From contig CM036201.1 in NCBI GenBank assembly GCA_020631735.1, positions 75,282,353-75,346,352 of the forward strand: a stretch of 64,000 bases of DNA, read 5' to 3'. This stretch comes from Saccharum officinarum (lineage: Eukaryota; Streptophyta; Magnoliopsida; Poales; Poaceae). Shown here piece after piece: positions 33,448-47,635 of this stretch; within the stretch, counting starts at the first letter, position 1; each line of letters opens with the position of its first letter. The translations under genes and the position numbers were made by a program. A model generated the notes under the pieces. It made no database searches. It was not told the origin of the DNA and worked only from the letters and a program-made list of their open reading frames with translations.

Positions 33448-36400
33448 GCCCTCCCCCTTATAAAATCTCGTCCCGAGATTTGGAAAGCGTACCATTTTTC
33501 ATAGAATTCTTTATAACCATCCCGCAAATAATCCTCCCGTTCCCACGTAGCATCACTCTCACTTCCCTGATTACTCCACATCACTTTGTACCACTTAACC
33601 ACTTTACTTCTAGTTACTCGTTCCTGAGTATCGATCACTCGGACTGGCTTTTCTTCATAGGTTAGGTCGGATTCCAGCCTGATATCACCTAAAGGAACTT
33701 GTTCCTCAGGAACTCGAAGACACTTTTTAAGCTGAGATACATGGAAAACGTTGAATATGGCTCTCATCTCAGGAGGCAACTGGATTTTGTACGCAACAGC
33801 TCCACTCTTGCCTATGATCTGGAAAGGACCCACGTATCTTGGTGCAAGTTTCCGCTTAACACCAAAACGTTGGACACTCTTCATTGGAGAAACTTTCAAA
33901 TACACGAAGTCTCCAACTTCAAACTCGAGTGGTTTTCTACGACGATCCGCATAGCTTTTCTGTCTAGCTTGGGCTGCAGCCATATGTTTTGGATGGTACG
34001 GACTTGTTCCTCAGCTTCCTCAACAAAAGCAATACCATAAAATCTTCTCTTCACCAGATTCTATCCAATTTAGTGGGGTTCTACACTTACGACCGTACAA
34101 AGCTTCGAATGGAGCCATCTTAATACTCTCTTGATAACTGTTATTGTACGAGAATTCGGCTAAAGGTAACCATTTTTCCCAAGAACCCTTGGATGAAATG
34201 ACGCATGCTCGCAACAGATCTTCCAAGATTTGGTTAACTCGTTCTGTCTGACCCGATGTCTGGGGGTGATAAGCAGAGCTTCTCACTAACTTGGTTCCCA
34301 GAAGGTGATGCAAGTGCTCCCAAAAGCGAGCAGTGAACTGGGGACCACGGTCAGATATGATAGTACGAGGTATCCCATGAAGCCGGACTATCTGATTGAA
34401 GTACAACTCAGCATAGTCAGTGGGACGATAGTCCACTCTCACTGGATGAAGTGAGCTGATTTGGTCAAACGATCAACAATTACCCAAATAGAGTTATGAT
34501 TTTTGACAGTAGGAGGAAGTCCGACAATGAAATCCATACTTATCTCTTCCCATTTCCAGCCTGGAATGGAAAGTGGCTGAAGTAGCCCAGCTTTCATGTG
34601 CACAGCTTTAACTCTGCAACAGGTGTCACATCTAGCAACATATGCAGCTATCTCTTTCCGCATCTTGGTCCACCAATAAAGCGGTTCAAATCATAATACA
34701 TCTTATTGCTGCCAGGATGGATGGACAACTTAGAGGAGTGTGCTTCAGACATAATATCATTTCGAAGCTCTCGGTCCTTAGGCACAACTAACCTATCCTT
34801 GAACCATAGTACACCTCTTCATCTATCCTGAACTGTGTAGTTTCTTGCTCTTTCATCTTACGCTTGATGTGGAATATACCAGTGTCAGTCTTTTGGAGCT
34901 CAATAATTCTGCTTTTGAGAGTACAACTGACAGTGATGTTGTACAAGACTGCTGGATGTAGAAGGCGAGATCGATGAAAATCAGTTTCAACTAAGGAATG
35001 ACAATGAGACTTACGGCTTAAAGCATCCGCAACTACATTTGCCTTTCCTGGATGATAGTGCACTTGAAGGTTATAATCTTTAATCAACTCGAGCCATCTT
35101 CTTTGACGCATATTCAACTCGGGTTGGGTGAAGATGTATTTGAGGCTTTTATGATCGGTGTAGATATTGCAGACATTTCCCAGCAGATAATGCCGCCATA
35201 CTTTCAAAGCATGAACAACTGCAGCCAGTTCTAAGTCATGCGTTGGATAATTCACCTCATGCTTCCGAAGTTGTCGCGAGGTATATGCAATTACTCGGCC
35301 TTCCTGCATCAAAACGCCTCCCAAACCTATGCCTGAGGCATCACAATAAACATCAAATGGTTTCTCGATATTCGGTTGTGCCAAAACCGGAGCTGAGGTT
35401 AGGAGGGTTCGCAGTTGGTGAAAAGCCGCATCACACTCAGGAGTCCAGACAAACCTGGTGTCTTTTTGCAGCAACCGAGTCATGGGTTGGCTATTTTTGA
35501 GAAATCCGGGATGAAGCGACGATAATAGCCAGCCAACCCAAGGAAACTCCGGACCTCGTGAACCGAGATAGGAGCCTTCCAGTTCAGTACTTCCTGTACC
35601 TTGGCGGGATCCACCATAATTCCTCCATCGGACAACACATGCCCAAGGAAAGGTACTTCACGAAGCCAGAATTCGCACTTACTGAACTTTGCATATAGTT
35701 GATGTTCACGCAGTCTTGTGAGGACTATACGCAGATGTTCAGCGTGATCCTCCTCATTCACAGAATATACCAGGATGTCATCAATAAATACCACCACAAA
35801 CTTGTCCAATTCAGGCATAAACACCGAATTCATCAAGTACATGAAGTGTGCGGGGGCATTTGTCAAGCCGAAAGACATAACAAGATACTCATAAAGACCG
35901 TATCTGGTAGAAAAGGCTGTCTTTGGAACATCTTCCGGGCGGATTTTAATTTGATGGTAGCCAGATCTTAGATCGATCTTGGAAAAACTTTAGCTTTAGA
36001 CAACTGATCGAACAAGATGTCGATACGCGGTAGAGGGTACTTATTTTTGACAGTGACTGCATTGAGAGGTCTATAATCTACGCACATCCGCAACGACTGA
36101 TCCCTTCTTCTTTACAAAGATAGCAGGACATCCCCACGGCGATGAACTAGGACGAATCAACCCTTTCTTCAAAAGTTCATTCAATTGCACCTTAAGTTCA
36201 GCTAGTTCATTTGGAGGCATCCTATAGGGTCTCCTAGAGATGGGTGCCGTGCCAGGCAACAACTCAATTTTAAACTCCACATCCCGATCCGGAGGGAGTC
36301 CCGGCAAATCATCGGGAAAAACGTCCGGAAACTCATTTACTACTGGAATTTCGGCCAACGCCTTTGCTTGCACAGCATGAATTTCCCCCGACAATTCAAC

Positions 36401-37842
36401 CTTTCTGGGAAGTTGTACTAGAAAACCTTTTTGATCTGTAGGATCTCTGAGCATAACTACCCGAGCGGATGTGTCAATGAGTACCCCGTTCTGACTCATC
36501 CAATTCATGCCCAAGATAACATCTATGTCTAAACCAGGTAAAACCAATAGGGCAAGCGAATAACTTCGCCCTTCTATCTCAAACTTAAGGTTCCCCACTA
36601 CTTTGTTTGTGGAAATATTCCCACTTGCAGCGCTAATACAATAACCCACACCTTCAACAGTATGCAACTTGTGTGCAAATTTAGATGCAAACTTAGGACT
36701 GATAAAGGAATGCGAAGCACCTGAATCAAAAAGTACCACTGCGGGGTGTTGGTCAACTAGAAACTTACCAGCGGTGACCACCTCACCAGATGGAATTTCC
36801 TCAATGCTGTTATAATGGGCGTGTCCCTGACGACTACCTTGGTTGACATTTTTCTTCGGGTACGGACAGTTCCTGGACCAATGGCCTGGCTTGTTACAGT
36901 TCCAGCAAGGCATGTTGCTAGGAGGAACACTGGAGCTGCCTTGGCCCGCATTACTCTTTGGCAGAGCCACTGTATATGCCTTACGAAACCCAGTTTTCAT
37001 TGGCACCTTCTTTGTGGAGGACGGAACTTAGCATTTGTGGCAGGAGGGCGAGGGGAAGACCTCGGTGTCGCTGAGGCCCTTGACTGAGAAGCACTTGCCT
37101 CAAGGGCCCTTTTACGGCTCTTAGAGGCAGAATAAATAGTATTGTTGTTCTCCTGGGTCAAAGCATCGCTGATGAAATCATTGAAAGTAGTACATTTGCT
37201 AGTGCCCATTGTTTTCATCAGTTTTGGGCCGAGGCCCCTTTTGAAGCTAGCAATCTTTTTGGCATCGGTATCCACAAACTCAGTGGCATACCTTGCCAGG
37301 TTGTTGAAGGACTGCAAGTATTCAGTCAGGCTTTTGTTTCCTTGCGACAGCCTCATAAACTCTGTGTGCTTGATTGCCATAAGACCGGGAGGGATATAAT
37401 TTCCTCGGAATGCCGCCTTAAACTGATCCCAAGCAATCGGGACATTGGCAGGCAGTGTGGAACGATAGTGGCTCCACCAAATGCCCGCCGGACCATGCAA
37501 CTGATGGGAAGCATACTCAGTTTTCAGCTCATCAGTCAGGCGTAGCAGACGAAACTTTTGTTCAATGGTATTCAACCACTCGTCAGCCTGCAGTGGTTCT
37601 TCCGCTTCCTTGAAGAGCGGGGGCTTTGTATCCAGAAAGTCCTTGAAATCGCTGTACTGATTTGGCTCTGGGCCCTGGCGGCCAGGACGAGCCTCTCGGT
37701 TAGCCAGCTGGCGCATAGCATCCGCCAACATGCGCTGCCCTTCGACCACTGTCTGCATCAACTCGGCCGGAGTAGGTGGTGGCGGAGGGGGTGGCTGTTC
37801 CTCCTCCTCATTTCCACGACCCCGACGTAGATTGTACGACAT
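33429..37842 (-). pseudogene. Element Z' gag-pol (contig C copy), frameshifted
   Basis: Same polyprotein as 16830-21251 but broken: gag (from ATG 37842) shifts near 37000, just before the zinc knuckle. Further shifts occur near 36090 and 35990 (RT), 35480, 34810, 34670 (integrase zinc region), 34440, 34030 and 33990. Pieces with zinc knuckle, protease, RT FIDD motif, RNase H, integrase core and chromodomain are each recognisable. Most breaks look like one-base changes relative to the intact copy, so sequencing error is a serious alternative to true decay. Confidence 0.88.
33449..33459 (-). other. Polypurine tract of element Z'
   Basis: Minus-strand AAGGGGGAGGG adjacent to the LTR, with the conserved inverted repeat at 33463-33481 upstream of it. 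Confidence 0.85.
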
Positions 37843-38499
37843 CTGCAAAATGCATAGCCAATGAGCACTGACGATGTGGGAAATTTGTAGATGAATTATT
37901 GCGAAATGTCAATCTGACTGTATGAATAGATTTCTCATAATAATTAAGGCACAATAATTCATCACAACCGCACAATCCATTCTAGCGCATCATTTGACGA
38001 GATCATACTTGGTAATCCAACAAGATGCTCTTTGATAAAGGCTCACTCACAGGGAGCACAACGGTTACCGGACCGTTTACGTTGCTATCTACGTGATTTT
38101 TGACCTTTTGCACGGTACTTGGATTCGATCTCAAGATTTTTAGTTGACTGTGAAAGGCTACTTCAAACTGACCACAAAGAGACTTCTCAATGAAGAGTTC
38201 CATGGTGGATCATGACTAGCCACCTCGATACCTGCGCGTGCCAAGCAGCACAGCCTTATGTCGCGCGCCATAGGAGGCCCTCGGTTTCGTCGCGGCACCG
38301 AAGGGTGCTAATCGTGACACCATCATCGAACGCAACATAATAAGACATCAAGTTGTGATCGAAATTAACAGGTTCAAACTACATTCAGGAAACATACGGT
38401 TCAACCTTACATCCCAAAGTCAAGTTATTACAAGGCCTCACTCCTTCACAGGGAGGGCACAAAAGACGATCCTAACATTATAGGCACGTGATGACTACT

Positions 38500-39116
38500 C
38501 TAAGCATCATCCTCCGAGTCAGTGTCAAGGATCTCCCCGCCGTCCTCATCACTGACAGGCTCTAACTCCTCGTCTTCTTCTTCTTCTGGCTCTTCCTCTG
38601 GTGCTTCTGCAGGTGGGGCATCCTGTGGTCCATCAACCTCCACTTCATCATCATCCTCAGCCATGAAGATTCCCGAACCCATGTCCTCATCGGCGTTGTT
38701 GTTTTGAGGCAGCAGGGGATTAAGCTCGTTGTTCAGGCGGTGCACTTCTTCATGAAGATTATCATTGTATTCTTCAGCGTTCTCCAACTGTTGCTCGAGC
38801 TCAAACTGACGAGCTCTCAGAACGTTCTCCTCGTGCCAGGCTTCATCCCTCTGTTCCATCACACGGACCAACATGCGTTGACAGTTGCGGTTTGCCACTG
38901 TCAACCTCTGGACTGCAAGCGTTTCTTGATCACGATCATGAATCACTTGTTCCAGTTGTTGCCGTGCTGCATTCCCTGCAGCAGTCACTTCAGCCAGCAC
39001 TCTGCCCTCAGCCTTTCCACCTCAGTAGGCTCAGGGCGGGGCTCACGTGGAGCGAGCTGGTGACGCGGTGCCCTGCCCCCAGTGGACTTACGAGCGGTCC
39101 TCTTGGTACGTGCCAT
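38500..39116 (-). pseudogene. ORF1 copy in Z': H3-tail-like start retained, frame broken
   Basis: Starts at ATG 39116 with the same H3-like tail as the contig B copy (bases identical across the tail). Around 38985-39000 a 2-base net insertion within a patch of clustered substitutions shifts the frame, so translation ends after 43 residues (stop at 38985-38987). The coiled coil and acidic tail remain open in the other frame down to 38500. The acceptor-like CTACAG before the ATG is also conserved. Confidence 0.8.
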
Positions 39117-39872
39117 CTGTAGCAACAAGATAAGATACGACTTAAAGTGAGGATCATTTAGGGGATACGAAATTTACTTTAGTCGGGAGTACAGAAATTT
39201 TTAAGGAGGGAGTAAATGATATGTATGATATAATTAAACATGATGCATGCACGTTCGTACGCCCTCTCACCTTAGTAGAAACCTAAAGTTCTAACGCTAG
39301 GCGGTGGCATACATACGTTCTCTCATATAAGCGAAACTATCGGTCTACTCGTTACGCTGTTAGTGTACCTGCAGAAAATTTCATTGCAGCCCAACAATTC
39401 CCAATATATGCACACAAGAAAGCAGTAATTAAATACTTTCCATATACACATCCCAGATGTATATACTTCAGTATCAAAGCTACCCGATATATAAGGTTCC
39501 CACAATTAAGTGCTTACATAATTACATGGTTTAAACACGTAAGTATGCAAGTCACCAAACTACTCTCCCCTAGATCGCCGGTTGGACGATCATGCTCTCA
39601 CAACTCACACTTACCAGAGCGTCGAGGTAATTGATCCATACATTACCACCCAAGTGGATGGCATCCATACAATTTCACGCCGTATGGACGACGAAACAGA
39701 AACAAACAAGGCCCCCAAGTTAGTCTTTATAATAAGCCACCTAAGAGTCCTTATTTGGGCTAAGGGTTGTGATCACTGGCATACCTATAAAATAATTTTT
39801 AGAGTTTAACCCTTTTCGCAAACAAATACTTTTGTTTTTAATTACCCGTAAGATGTGTTTAATGTTGAATTA

Positions 39873-39885
39873 TGCTCCGGTACCA
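39873..39885 (-). other. Primer binding site of element Z'
   Basis: Minus-strand TGGTACCGGAGCA, 2-3 bases inside the 5' LTR end, identical to the site in Z. Confidence 0.85.
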
Positions 39886-39887
39886 GC

Positions 39888-42800
39888 TGTAACAGAACCG
39901 ACCAAATTATAAGAGCACAAGTACAAAAACAAGCACCGAAGCGCTCAAATTTTCGAACTTGAGCCCATATAATCCCGGTAGTCAATCGAAATCACGAAGG
40001 ATTTCAAACCAAACTCGCTTACAACCAGGATCGCATCATTCAACATACAACATCATACGTTACATTTCACAAGTAGTGCTGAAATAAGTTTACACAAACG
40101 GAGTAGCAATTATTACAAACCAAGTTTGAAAGTAGCGGAAGCATAACACACACTAGTTAATTAAATACTGCCAGTCTGGATGATCGACAACCCGCAAAAG
40201 CATGAGGAAAGTACATAAAGACGATCACGCCCTTGTGATCTAGTCATCATCACCCGCAGGGTGGAGACACGTCTTGCAGAATCCCTGATAAAGCATGTCA
40301 TCTGCAACAGGAGGGAATAAACCCTGAGTACTGGAATGTACTCAGCTAGACTTACCCGTCGAAAACCAGAAATAAGATGACACCAAGGATTATGCAAGGC
40401 TTACACAAGAGGCTAGCTGACATAACATTTTGCATAAAGGCATAAGTAATTGAAACTCTTATAACCTGTACTAGCAGTTATTTTTAGCATTTACCTGTCA
40501 TCTATCTTAGCACCTGTACTAAACATACACTTGATTATAATCAAACAACATGATTATTATATCCATAGCAGGTATATCATTATGGCAACATTGTATCATT
40601 CCCTTAACCACCAGTTCATTTAATGAGTTCTACGTTGCCGCTGCTCAAGTCAAGTGCTCACTAACCGGGAGCGACGGCGATTCGAATCGAATTCCTATCC
40701 AGCTGGAGGGGTATTTCTAACACTCACCGCGCAGGCCCCTGCCAGGGTCGCACAAGCCACCGTTTCATATGATTCAGGAATCGCGGGTCCGAATAATGTC
40801 GCGACCCCAAGGGCGACACTCTGCCAGGTGATAGGGACTCTAACCCCCCCTTGGTCTCACGCCAATGTCCCCAAGCACATCCTTTCTCTCCTCCAAGAAG
40901 CAACCTACCATTCGATTCCCGGCCTGAACCACATTACTCGGCTTCGCGGTCGGAACGGGTTATCCGGCCAACTAAGTGTTAGACTGCGTTCAACATGACT
41001 CAAGGACGTACAGCGAATCGGTCCTTAAACGACTCAGACGGGCATAGCTCCACACCCAAGACGTGAAGTGTCTTGCGGCTGTACTATCGAACTCCCGCCC
41101 GGTCTCAATTTCATTTTTAAGCATGGTTCCATCACGATAGCCATAAGCCACTCGTGACTCCTTCCTACATCTCGCGGATGACCGGAAATCACCCGACTTC
41201 TACCGTACTAAGCAGGGCTAAGCATTGACACGTGCCTAAACCTAATATAGGATTAAGTACGATATCTGGACAAGGACAGGTATAATGCAACAAGTGTTTT
41301 CATATAACTCCTACAACTTAATGCAGTAAACAATTAAAAGTACTCAAGATTAATTTATAAATCAGTAGGTTCAGCATGCACCGGGGCTTGCCTTTCAGAA
41401 AAGTTGAAGGCCGGTGGTCCGGGCACTCAGGAAGGTCGTCTGCGGGCACTCCTTCGCCTGCTGGATCCTCGGGCTCCTGCTGCTCCTGGTCCTCCTCCGG
41501 ATTCACAGGCTCGAATTCGAGGAGTGTTACCCCTCCGGTGCACCTATTGCATGAATGCACAATAAATATAATGGATGCATAAATGGGTGCAACATGCTCG
41601 GAATGAAATGCATTTCAGAATAAAAATACTCTATTCAAGTTATTTTATTAGTACGTGCAAATCTCTTCTCCAGTAGAGAAGTACTCACCTAATCTACTTA
41701 ACCTAAGATAAAGCTGCTCATCCTCAGTTAAGGCCCTAACACCTAACAATTACAAAAGTAGCATGTCTTAGGATATCACACCATATCAATCAGCAAAACA
41801 CCACAGTAAGCATTCTGGACAGCAGCTACTTGTTTTTATCACAACTGGAGATTTACAATTCCAAAAGATATGATCTAAGACAATCTGGAAAGCCTAAGAA
41901 ATGCACTACAATTCATTTTCAGACCTCAACTCCAAACTCCTAAGTTTTCCATGTCAAACTTCACAAGTTCCAGAATCTGTCTTCTCCAACACAGAGAGTA
42001 GCAGATTTTGAACTGCCACTTTAAACAACAGTAACTCTCAAACTACTAAGCCAAATGCTTCCAAATTTTAACACAAGCTAGTTCATCAAGTTTACTCCAA
42101 CTTTGGTATTTACAAGTTTTCCAGCAACCAATTTTATCAAAGCCAAATTTAGAATTACTACTAGCTGTCCAGAAAACCTAAAATTACAAAGGTTAAATAT
42201 TTATTGATGTGGCCAAATTCCTTAAAACCAAACTAAGATTTCCAAAAGTTCACATGGGGTATAACAACACCAGAAAGTAGGGTGTGACTACCTAGAACAT
42301 TTATTTATACTCCTTTCTTATTTTACTTAATTAATTAGGTGGAATTTTAAACATATATGTAAACTGCTCCTAAAATTCTACAAAAATTACAGGGGACTCT
42401 CTGACCCAAAAAGAGACCACAGTAAAAATTTGAACAAGTTTTATTCACAGAAACTCTCTGAACAAAATTCACAAGCCCAAAAGGCTGATTTTTGTATAAA
42501 TAATAAAGCATAGTAAAATGTGTCAAACAACAGATTTATTAATTTTCTTGGACACTCTAGGGTACCAAGACATTCTCCAAAAATTTATATGAACATTGCA
42601 CATGTAGAAAAATTACAAAAATTCATTTAAGTATTTCCTAGAATAACAAGATAGCATTATAACTTGGAAATTACTTAAGCACTGATGCCCAAATTTTTAC
42701 CAGAGCTAGGGCTAGCATAGAGTAACCTACCCACCAAATTTCATGATTTATGGAATACTACAGCTCAAGTTATAAATTTAACAAATTTGCTTGCATTCCA

Positions 42801-44712
42801 AAACACATTTAAAGGATCTATTAAATTCTCCTAGAAATTAAACATCACATTCCAGATTTATATTTTTCTAAAATACTACACGTCATGCAGACCTAACAAA
42901 ATTTATCTCATGATTTTTGGATCATTAAAACCCTAGATCTATATTTTTCCAACTTGTACAAAAATCAGTGACAAATAATAAAAATGAATTTCATTTCGGA
43001 TGAACTGGGCCGGCCCAGAAAAACTCGGCCCACACTCGCGCGCGCGCGGCCCGCTTAGCGCTCCCGCCCGCGCGCGACACCGACGGGCGGGCCCCCGCGG
43101 TCAGCGACCGGAGACAGGGGAGGCGGAGACCCGCGAGCTCCGACGAGCTCGAGCTCGCCGGAGAAGAGCTCGCTCGGCCAATTGAGCACCGCCTCGTGTT
43201 CTCCGTCACCCGGTGCGTCGATTGGTGCTCGTGGAATGGATGGGGATGGGGTGGAAGGGGCTTGTCACCGCGAGCGGCGGCCGGTGATGTCCGGTGGTGG
43301 CGCACCGTCGCCGGTGAGGATGTACGGTGCGGTCTAGGCTCGGTACGAGCTTCACCGAAGCTAGGCGGATCTATTTTGCTAGAAAGGGAGGATGGAGAGA
43401 GACCCGAAGCACCCCGACCACGGTGAGGTCCCATGGCGGGCTCCGGCGACCTCTCGGAGACGGGGAAGAAGGCAATGCGGCTCACCTCGAGTCAAATCGC
43501 GGGCTTCGGTGGGTCAAGGAGATGGAGGGTGGTGAGGCGGAGGGATTGGCGAGGTCTAGCGGCCGGGATGCGGTGTGGCTCGCGCTTGAGCTCGCCGGAG
43601 AAGAACGGCAATGGCGGCTCGGTTTCGACGTTTCTTGGCAACTGGAAGAGAGGGGGCGGAGGAATGGAGGCCGGCTCGCGCGTCGTGGCGTCTTGAAGGC
43701 GTCGCGGCCTGACTGGTGGGGCCAAGGCCGGCGTACGGGCGCCACCGCGCGTCCACGCGTCGACGACGGCCTGCGGCCGGTCGGCCACTCCCCGACTGAC
43801 GAAACTGAATCGGCTGAATGGCGACAGCGATGACCGACTGATAGCCGAAGTTTGAGCTCCTACACCTCCTAATCCAGCTCGAGTTAGAAGAAGATGATAA
43901 CACCAAATTTGTAGAGCTACATGAGGACTACAAGTTTGTCAATTGGAGTTTGGGCTGGTTCGGCCTAGATTTGAAACTACAGAGCTCCAAAGTGGTGCCC
44001 CTTGAAACTGAAATGCAGTTCCAGAGATCAATGCCGACTGAAACCCTAACTTCTTGACACTATTTCTCCTAAACTATTGAGAACCAGGTGATGGTGATAT
44101 TGACAATGTTGTAGAGCTATGTGTGGACAACAACTTTGTCAATTGCTCTAAGACTGGTTTGGCCTAGTTTGTGAGTTACAAGTTGCTAAAGTGAGGTACA
44201 GTGAAACTGAAAAGTCCAATTTCCAGACTTAGAATTTTTCTAAGTGTTGATCAACACTCAAGCTGACTTGTGGGCCATTTTTGAGCATGCTCTGGTCATT
44301 TTCATGAGATGGCCATATTAGAACTTTTGTTCCTCATGAAATTCTCTACAACTTTACTTAAGGGTGCTCTTCCATGCAAGGTCTCTAAATTATACTTTTT
44401 AATTGGTCAAACTAGAGCCTTCTAGGGTCAAATGGTGGTCAAACTTTTCTTGGAGGGCAATTTTGTAATTTTGGTCAACATGAACCTTGTTCCAAATGTT
44501 ACCCTAAGTATAAATAAGGTGTTGTAGGTCATGATTGGCTACCTTACCTTTTTGTTACACCAACTATCAAATACTTCATGAAATAAATCAAACAAACCCT
44601 AGAATAATTACATGTGTTGCATCACATAAAATAACAAACATGAATGATGCATGCTTATGTTTATGCCATGCAAATGCAATGCAATTAAGGACTAAACACT
44701 TGAAGTGTTACA
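39888..44712 (-). repeat. 5' LTR of element Z' (contig C)
   Basis: 4,825 bp, minus strand, with TG...CA ends. In the 42190-42340 region it resembles the contig B 3' LTR rather than the contig B 5' LTR, although by position it is the counterpart of the latter. The CpG-rich block is at about 43000-43860. Confidence 0.92.
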
Positions 44713-44717
44713 GTTCA
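44713..44717. repeat. Target site duplication flank of Z' (GTTCA, reverse complement of TGAAC)
   Basis: Same insertion point in the Y gag gene as in contig B, showing both contigs carry the same ancestral Z insertion. Confidence 0.88.
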
Positions 44718-45187
44718 CGCCATCTGCAGAGCCTCTGGACGCGGAGCACTGGCTTCGTGTGCTAGGGCAGAAGTTCTTGTTGCTCGCAGTGACCGATGAG
44801 CAGAAGGTGCGCTTCGCCGCACAGCAGCTGTTGGGATCTGCCAGCGCTTGGTGGGATACCTTCAACGCCATGCAGCAGGTGGACCACCGGGTGACGTGGC
44901 AGGAGTTCACCACTGCCTTCCGGGAGTATTTCATTCCTGTGGGTGTTCTGAACAGGAAGCTCTCAGAGTTCTTGGACCTGAAGCAGGGAAGCTTGTCTGT
45001 GATGGAATATGCCAACAAGTTCAACCATTTGGCACAGTATGCTGGCACCCATCTTGATACAGATGAGAAGAAGAGAGACCGCTTTTACCGTGGCCTCTCG
45101 TGTATTCTACAGAAGGAGCTGTACACTGGGAACTACCAGACTTTCGGCACCCTGATGAATGCAGCCATTGCTATGGAGGGTCTATAG
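44713..45187 (+). pseudogene. Element Y' gag, 3' part (contig C)
   Basis: Gag core resuming after the Z' insertion (AEPLDAEHWL, SASAWWD, TTAFREYF, GSLSVMEYANKF). The frame is open to a TAG at 45185-45187, where the protein continues in the same frame with [12 protein letters not shown]. The same stop is present in contig B, so it predates the divergence of the two copies. The N-terminal part of this gag is not in contig C, because it lies beyond the truncated Z'. Confidence 0.85.
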
Positions 45188-47635
45188 CGTGACACTCAGG
45201 CTGAGTGGAAGCGCAAGCGGGAGATTTCTGGGTCCTCTGGTCACCAGCAGGCGCAGAAGATGCAGGCTGTTAAGAGGATGTCCTACCATTCTCTTGGTGG
45301 ACAGCCATCGCGGCAGCCTCAGCAGACTCATCAGGCTCCGACGACTCAGTACCGTGCACCTTCCCAGCAGGTGCAACCGCCACAGGGACAACAGTTTCCA
45401 CATCGTCAGGGACAGATGGTTAAGCCGACGGGCTGTTTCAAGTGTGGCAAGGAGGGCCACTTTGCTCGGGAGTGTCCCGAGAACCGGCCTATTCAGTCTG
45501 CTCAGCCATCTGCCAACTCTCGGCTGATCAAGAGGACGATTATCAAGAAGAAAGCCCCAGTAAGTCGTTCGGGACAGGTGAACTATACGAAGGCTGAGGA
45601 AATATTGCAGGATCAACCGGTGATGGCTGGTATGTTCACCATCAACTCTCACCCAGCACTTGTGTTATTTGATTCTGGAGCATCACATTCATTTATGAGC
45701 ATGGGATATGCGGAAAGGCATAATCTACCTATTATGGCCATCCCTAAGGCCTATAGAATCAGCACTCCGGGTGCGAACATGTTTATCAACACCCGGACGG
45801 ATACTGTCAGTTTAGTGCTAGCCACCCACAGTTATCGCCTTCAGTTCATGTTGCTACCTGGGCATGGCATTGATGCAATACTGGGCATGAACTGGCTGAG
45901 GGTTTATGGGGTAGTGTTGGACCTTAAGCGGAGGGTTGTTGAGTTGCGGCTTCCTGGGTCCGAGGATAGGATGTCTCTTCTCATTCCCTCGGAACTCACT
46001 TCGCTAGTTGCTGCAAATGTGGAAGTCTCTTTGGATCTCACCTCTATTCCAGTGGTATGTGAGTTCCGAGATGTTTTTCCTGATGATTTGCCGGGGTTAC
46101 CACCGGATAGAGAGGTGGAGTTCACCATTGAGTTAGAGCCTAGCACTGCTCCTATTTCCCGACGTCCCTACCGTATGGCACCGAAGGAGTTAGCTGAAAT
46201 GAAGAAGCAGTTAGAAGAGTTGCGGAACAAAGGGTTCATCCGTCTCAGTTCTTCACCTTGGGGTTGTCCTGCCATTTTTGTGAAGAAGAAGGATGGTACT
46301 CTTCGCATGTGTGTGGATTACCGTCCCCTCAATGCGGTGACCATTAAGAACAAGTACCCTTTGCCTCGTATTGATGCCTTGTTTGATCAATTGGCTGGGG
46401 CAAAAGTGTTCTCTAAAATAGATCTTCGGTCGGGGTATCATCAGATAAAGATCCGGCCACAAGATATACCAAAGACAGCTTTTTCTACTAGGTATGGGTT
46501 GTATGAGTACCTAGTGATGTCTTTCGGTCTCACAAATGCTCCTGCATTTTTCATGTATCTCATGAATTCAGTCTTTATGCCGGAGTTGGATAAGTTTGTA
46601 GTAGTTTTCATTGACGACATCTTGATTTATTCCAAGAGTGAAGAAGAGCATGCACGCCATCTCTGCACCGTCCTGACCCGATTGAGAGAGCACAAGCTGT
46701 ACGCTAAGTTTAGCAAGTGTGAGTTTTGGTTGGATCGAGTTCAGTTCTTGGGACATGTTCTGACCCCTGAGGGTGTGTCTGTAGATCCTAGCAACGTTCA
46801 GGATGTGTTGAATTGGAAGTCTCCTACCTCCGTGCATCAGATCCGACAGTTTCTGGGTCTTGCCGGATACTATCGGCGTTTTATTCCAGATTTCTCTAAA
46901 ATAGCCCAACCCATGACCAAGTTACTTCAGAAGAATACCAAGTTTGTATGGAGTTCGGCTTGTGAAGAAGCTTTTCAGGCCTTGAAGAAGTTTCTTACCT
47001 CAGCTCCTGTTCTGGATCAACCGGATATTGAGAAGCCATTTGATGTTTATTGTGATGCCTCCAGGACTGGGCTTGGGTGCATGCTTATGCAAGAGGGGCG
47101 TGTGATAGCATATGCTTCGCGCCAACTGAAAAGGCACGAAGTGAATTACCCAACCCATGATTTAGAGCTAGCTGCAGTGGTGCACGCTCTAAAAATTTGG
47201 AGACACTACTTGTTGGGGAATAAAGTCCATATTTTTATGGATCATAAGAGCCTTAGATATATTTTTACTCAACTCGAGTTGAATCTGAGGCAGAGGAGAT
47301 GGCTTGAGTTGATTAAAGATTACAACTTAGAGGTCCATTATCATCCGGGTAAAGCGAATGTGGTGGCTGATGCTTTGAGCCGTAAGTCACATGTGTCGGA
47401 TGAAGAGTCCTTGCCTCTCTCTCACTCTGCAGTGTTAGCACAGATTGCTGTAGTCTCAGAATTACTCGAGCAAATCATTGCGGAGCAAAGGTATGATGAC
47501 TTGGAGATTCCCCACATCAAAAAGTTGATGGCTGAAAGGCGTGGTCCACACTTCAGCATTGACGAGCAGGGTGTGGTGAAATACAAGAACCGGATAGTGG
47601 TCCAGGTAATGAGGAGCTTAGAAGGAAGATTCTAG
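45188..47635 (+). pseudogene. Element Y' pol: zinc knuckle, protease, RT, RNase H
   Basis: In frame with the preceding gag after the TAG; first internal ATG at 45260. Zinc knuckle [15 protein letters not shown] (about 45433-45480), protease [10 protein letters not shown] (about 45665), reverse transcriptase (about 46060-46620, [11 protein letters not shown] near 46600) and RNase H (DVYCDAS near 47043) are intact. The frame ends at 47635 because one base is missing near 47605 relative to the contig B sequence. Confidence 0.9.
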
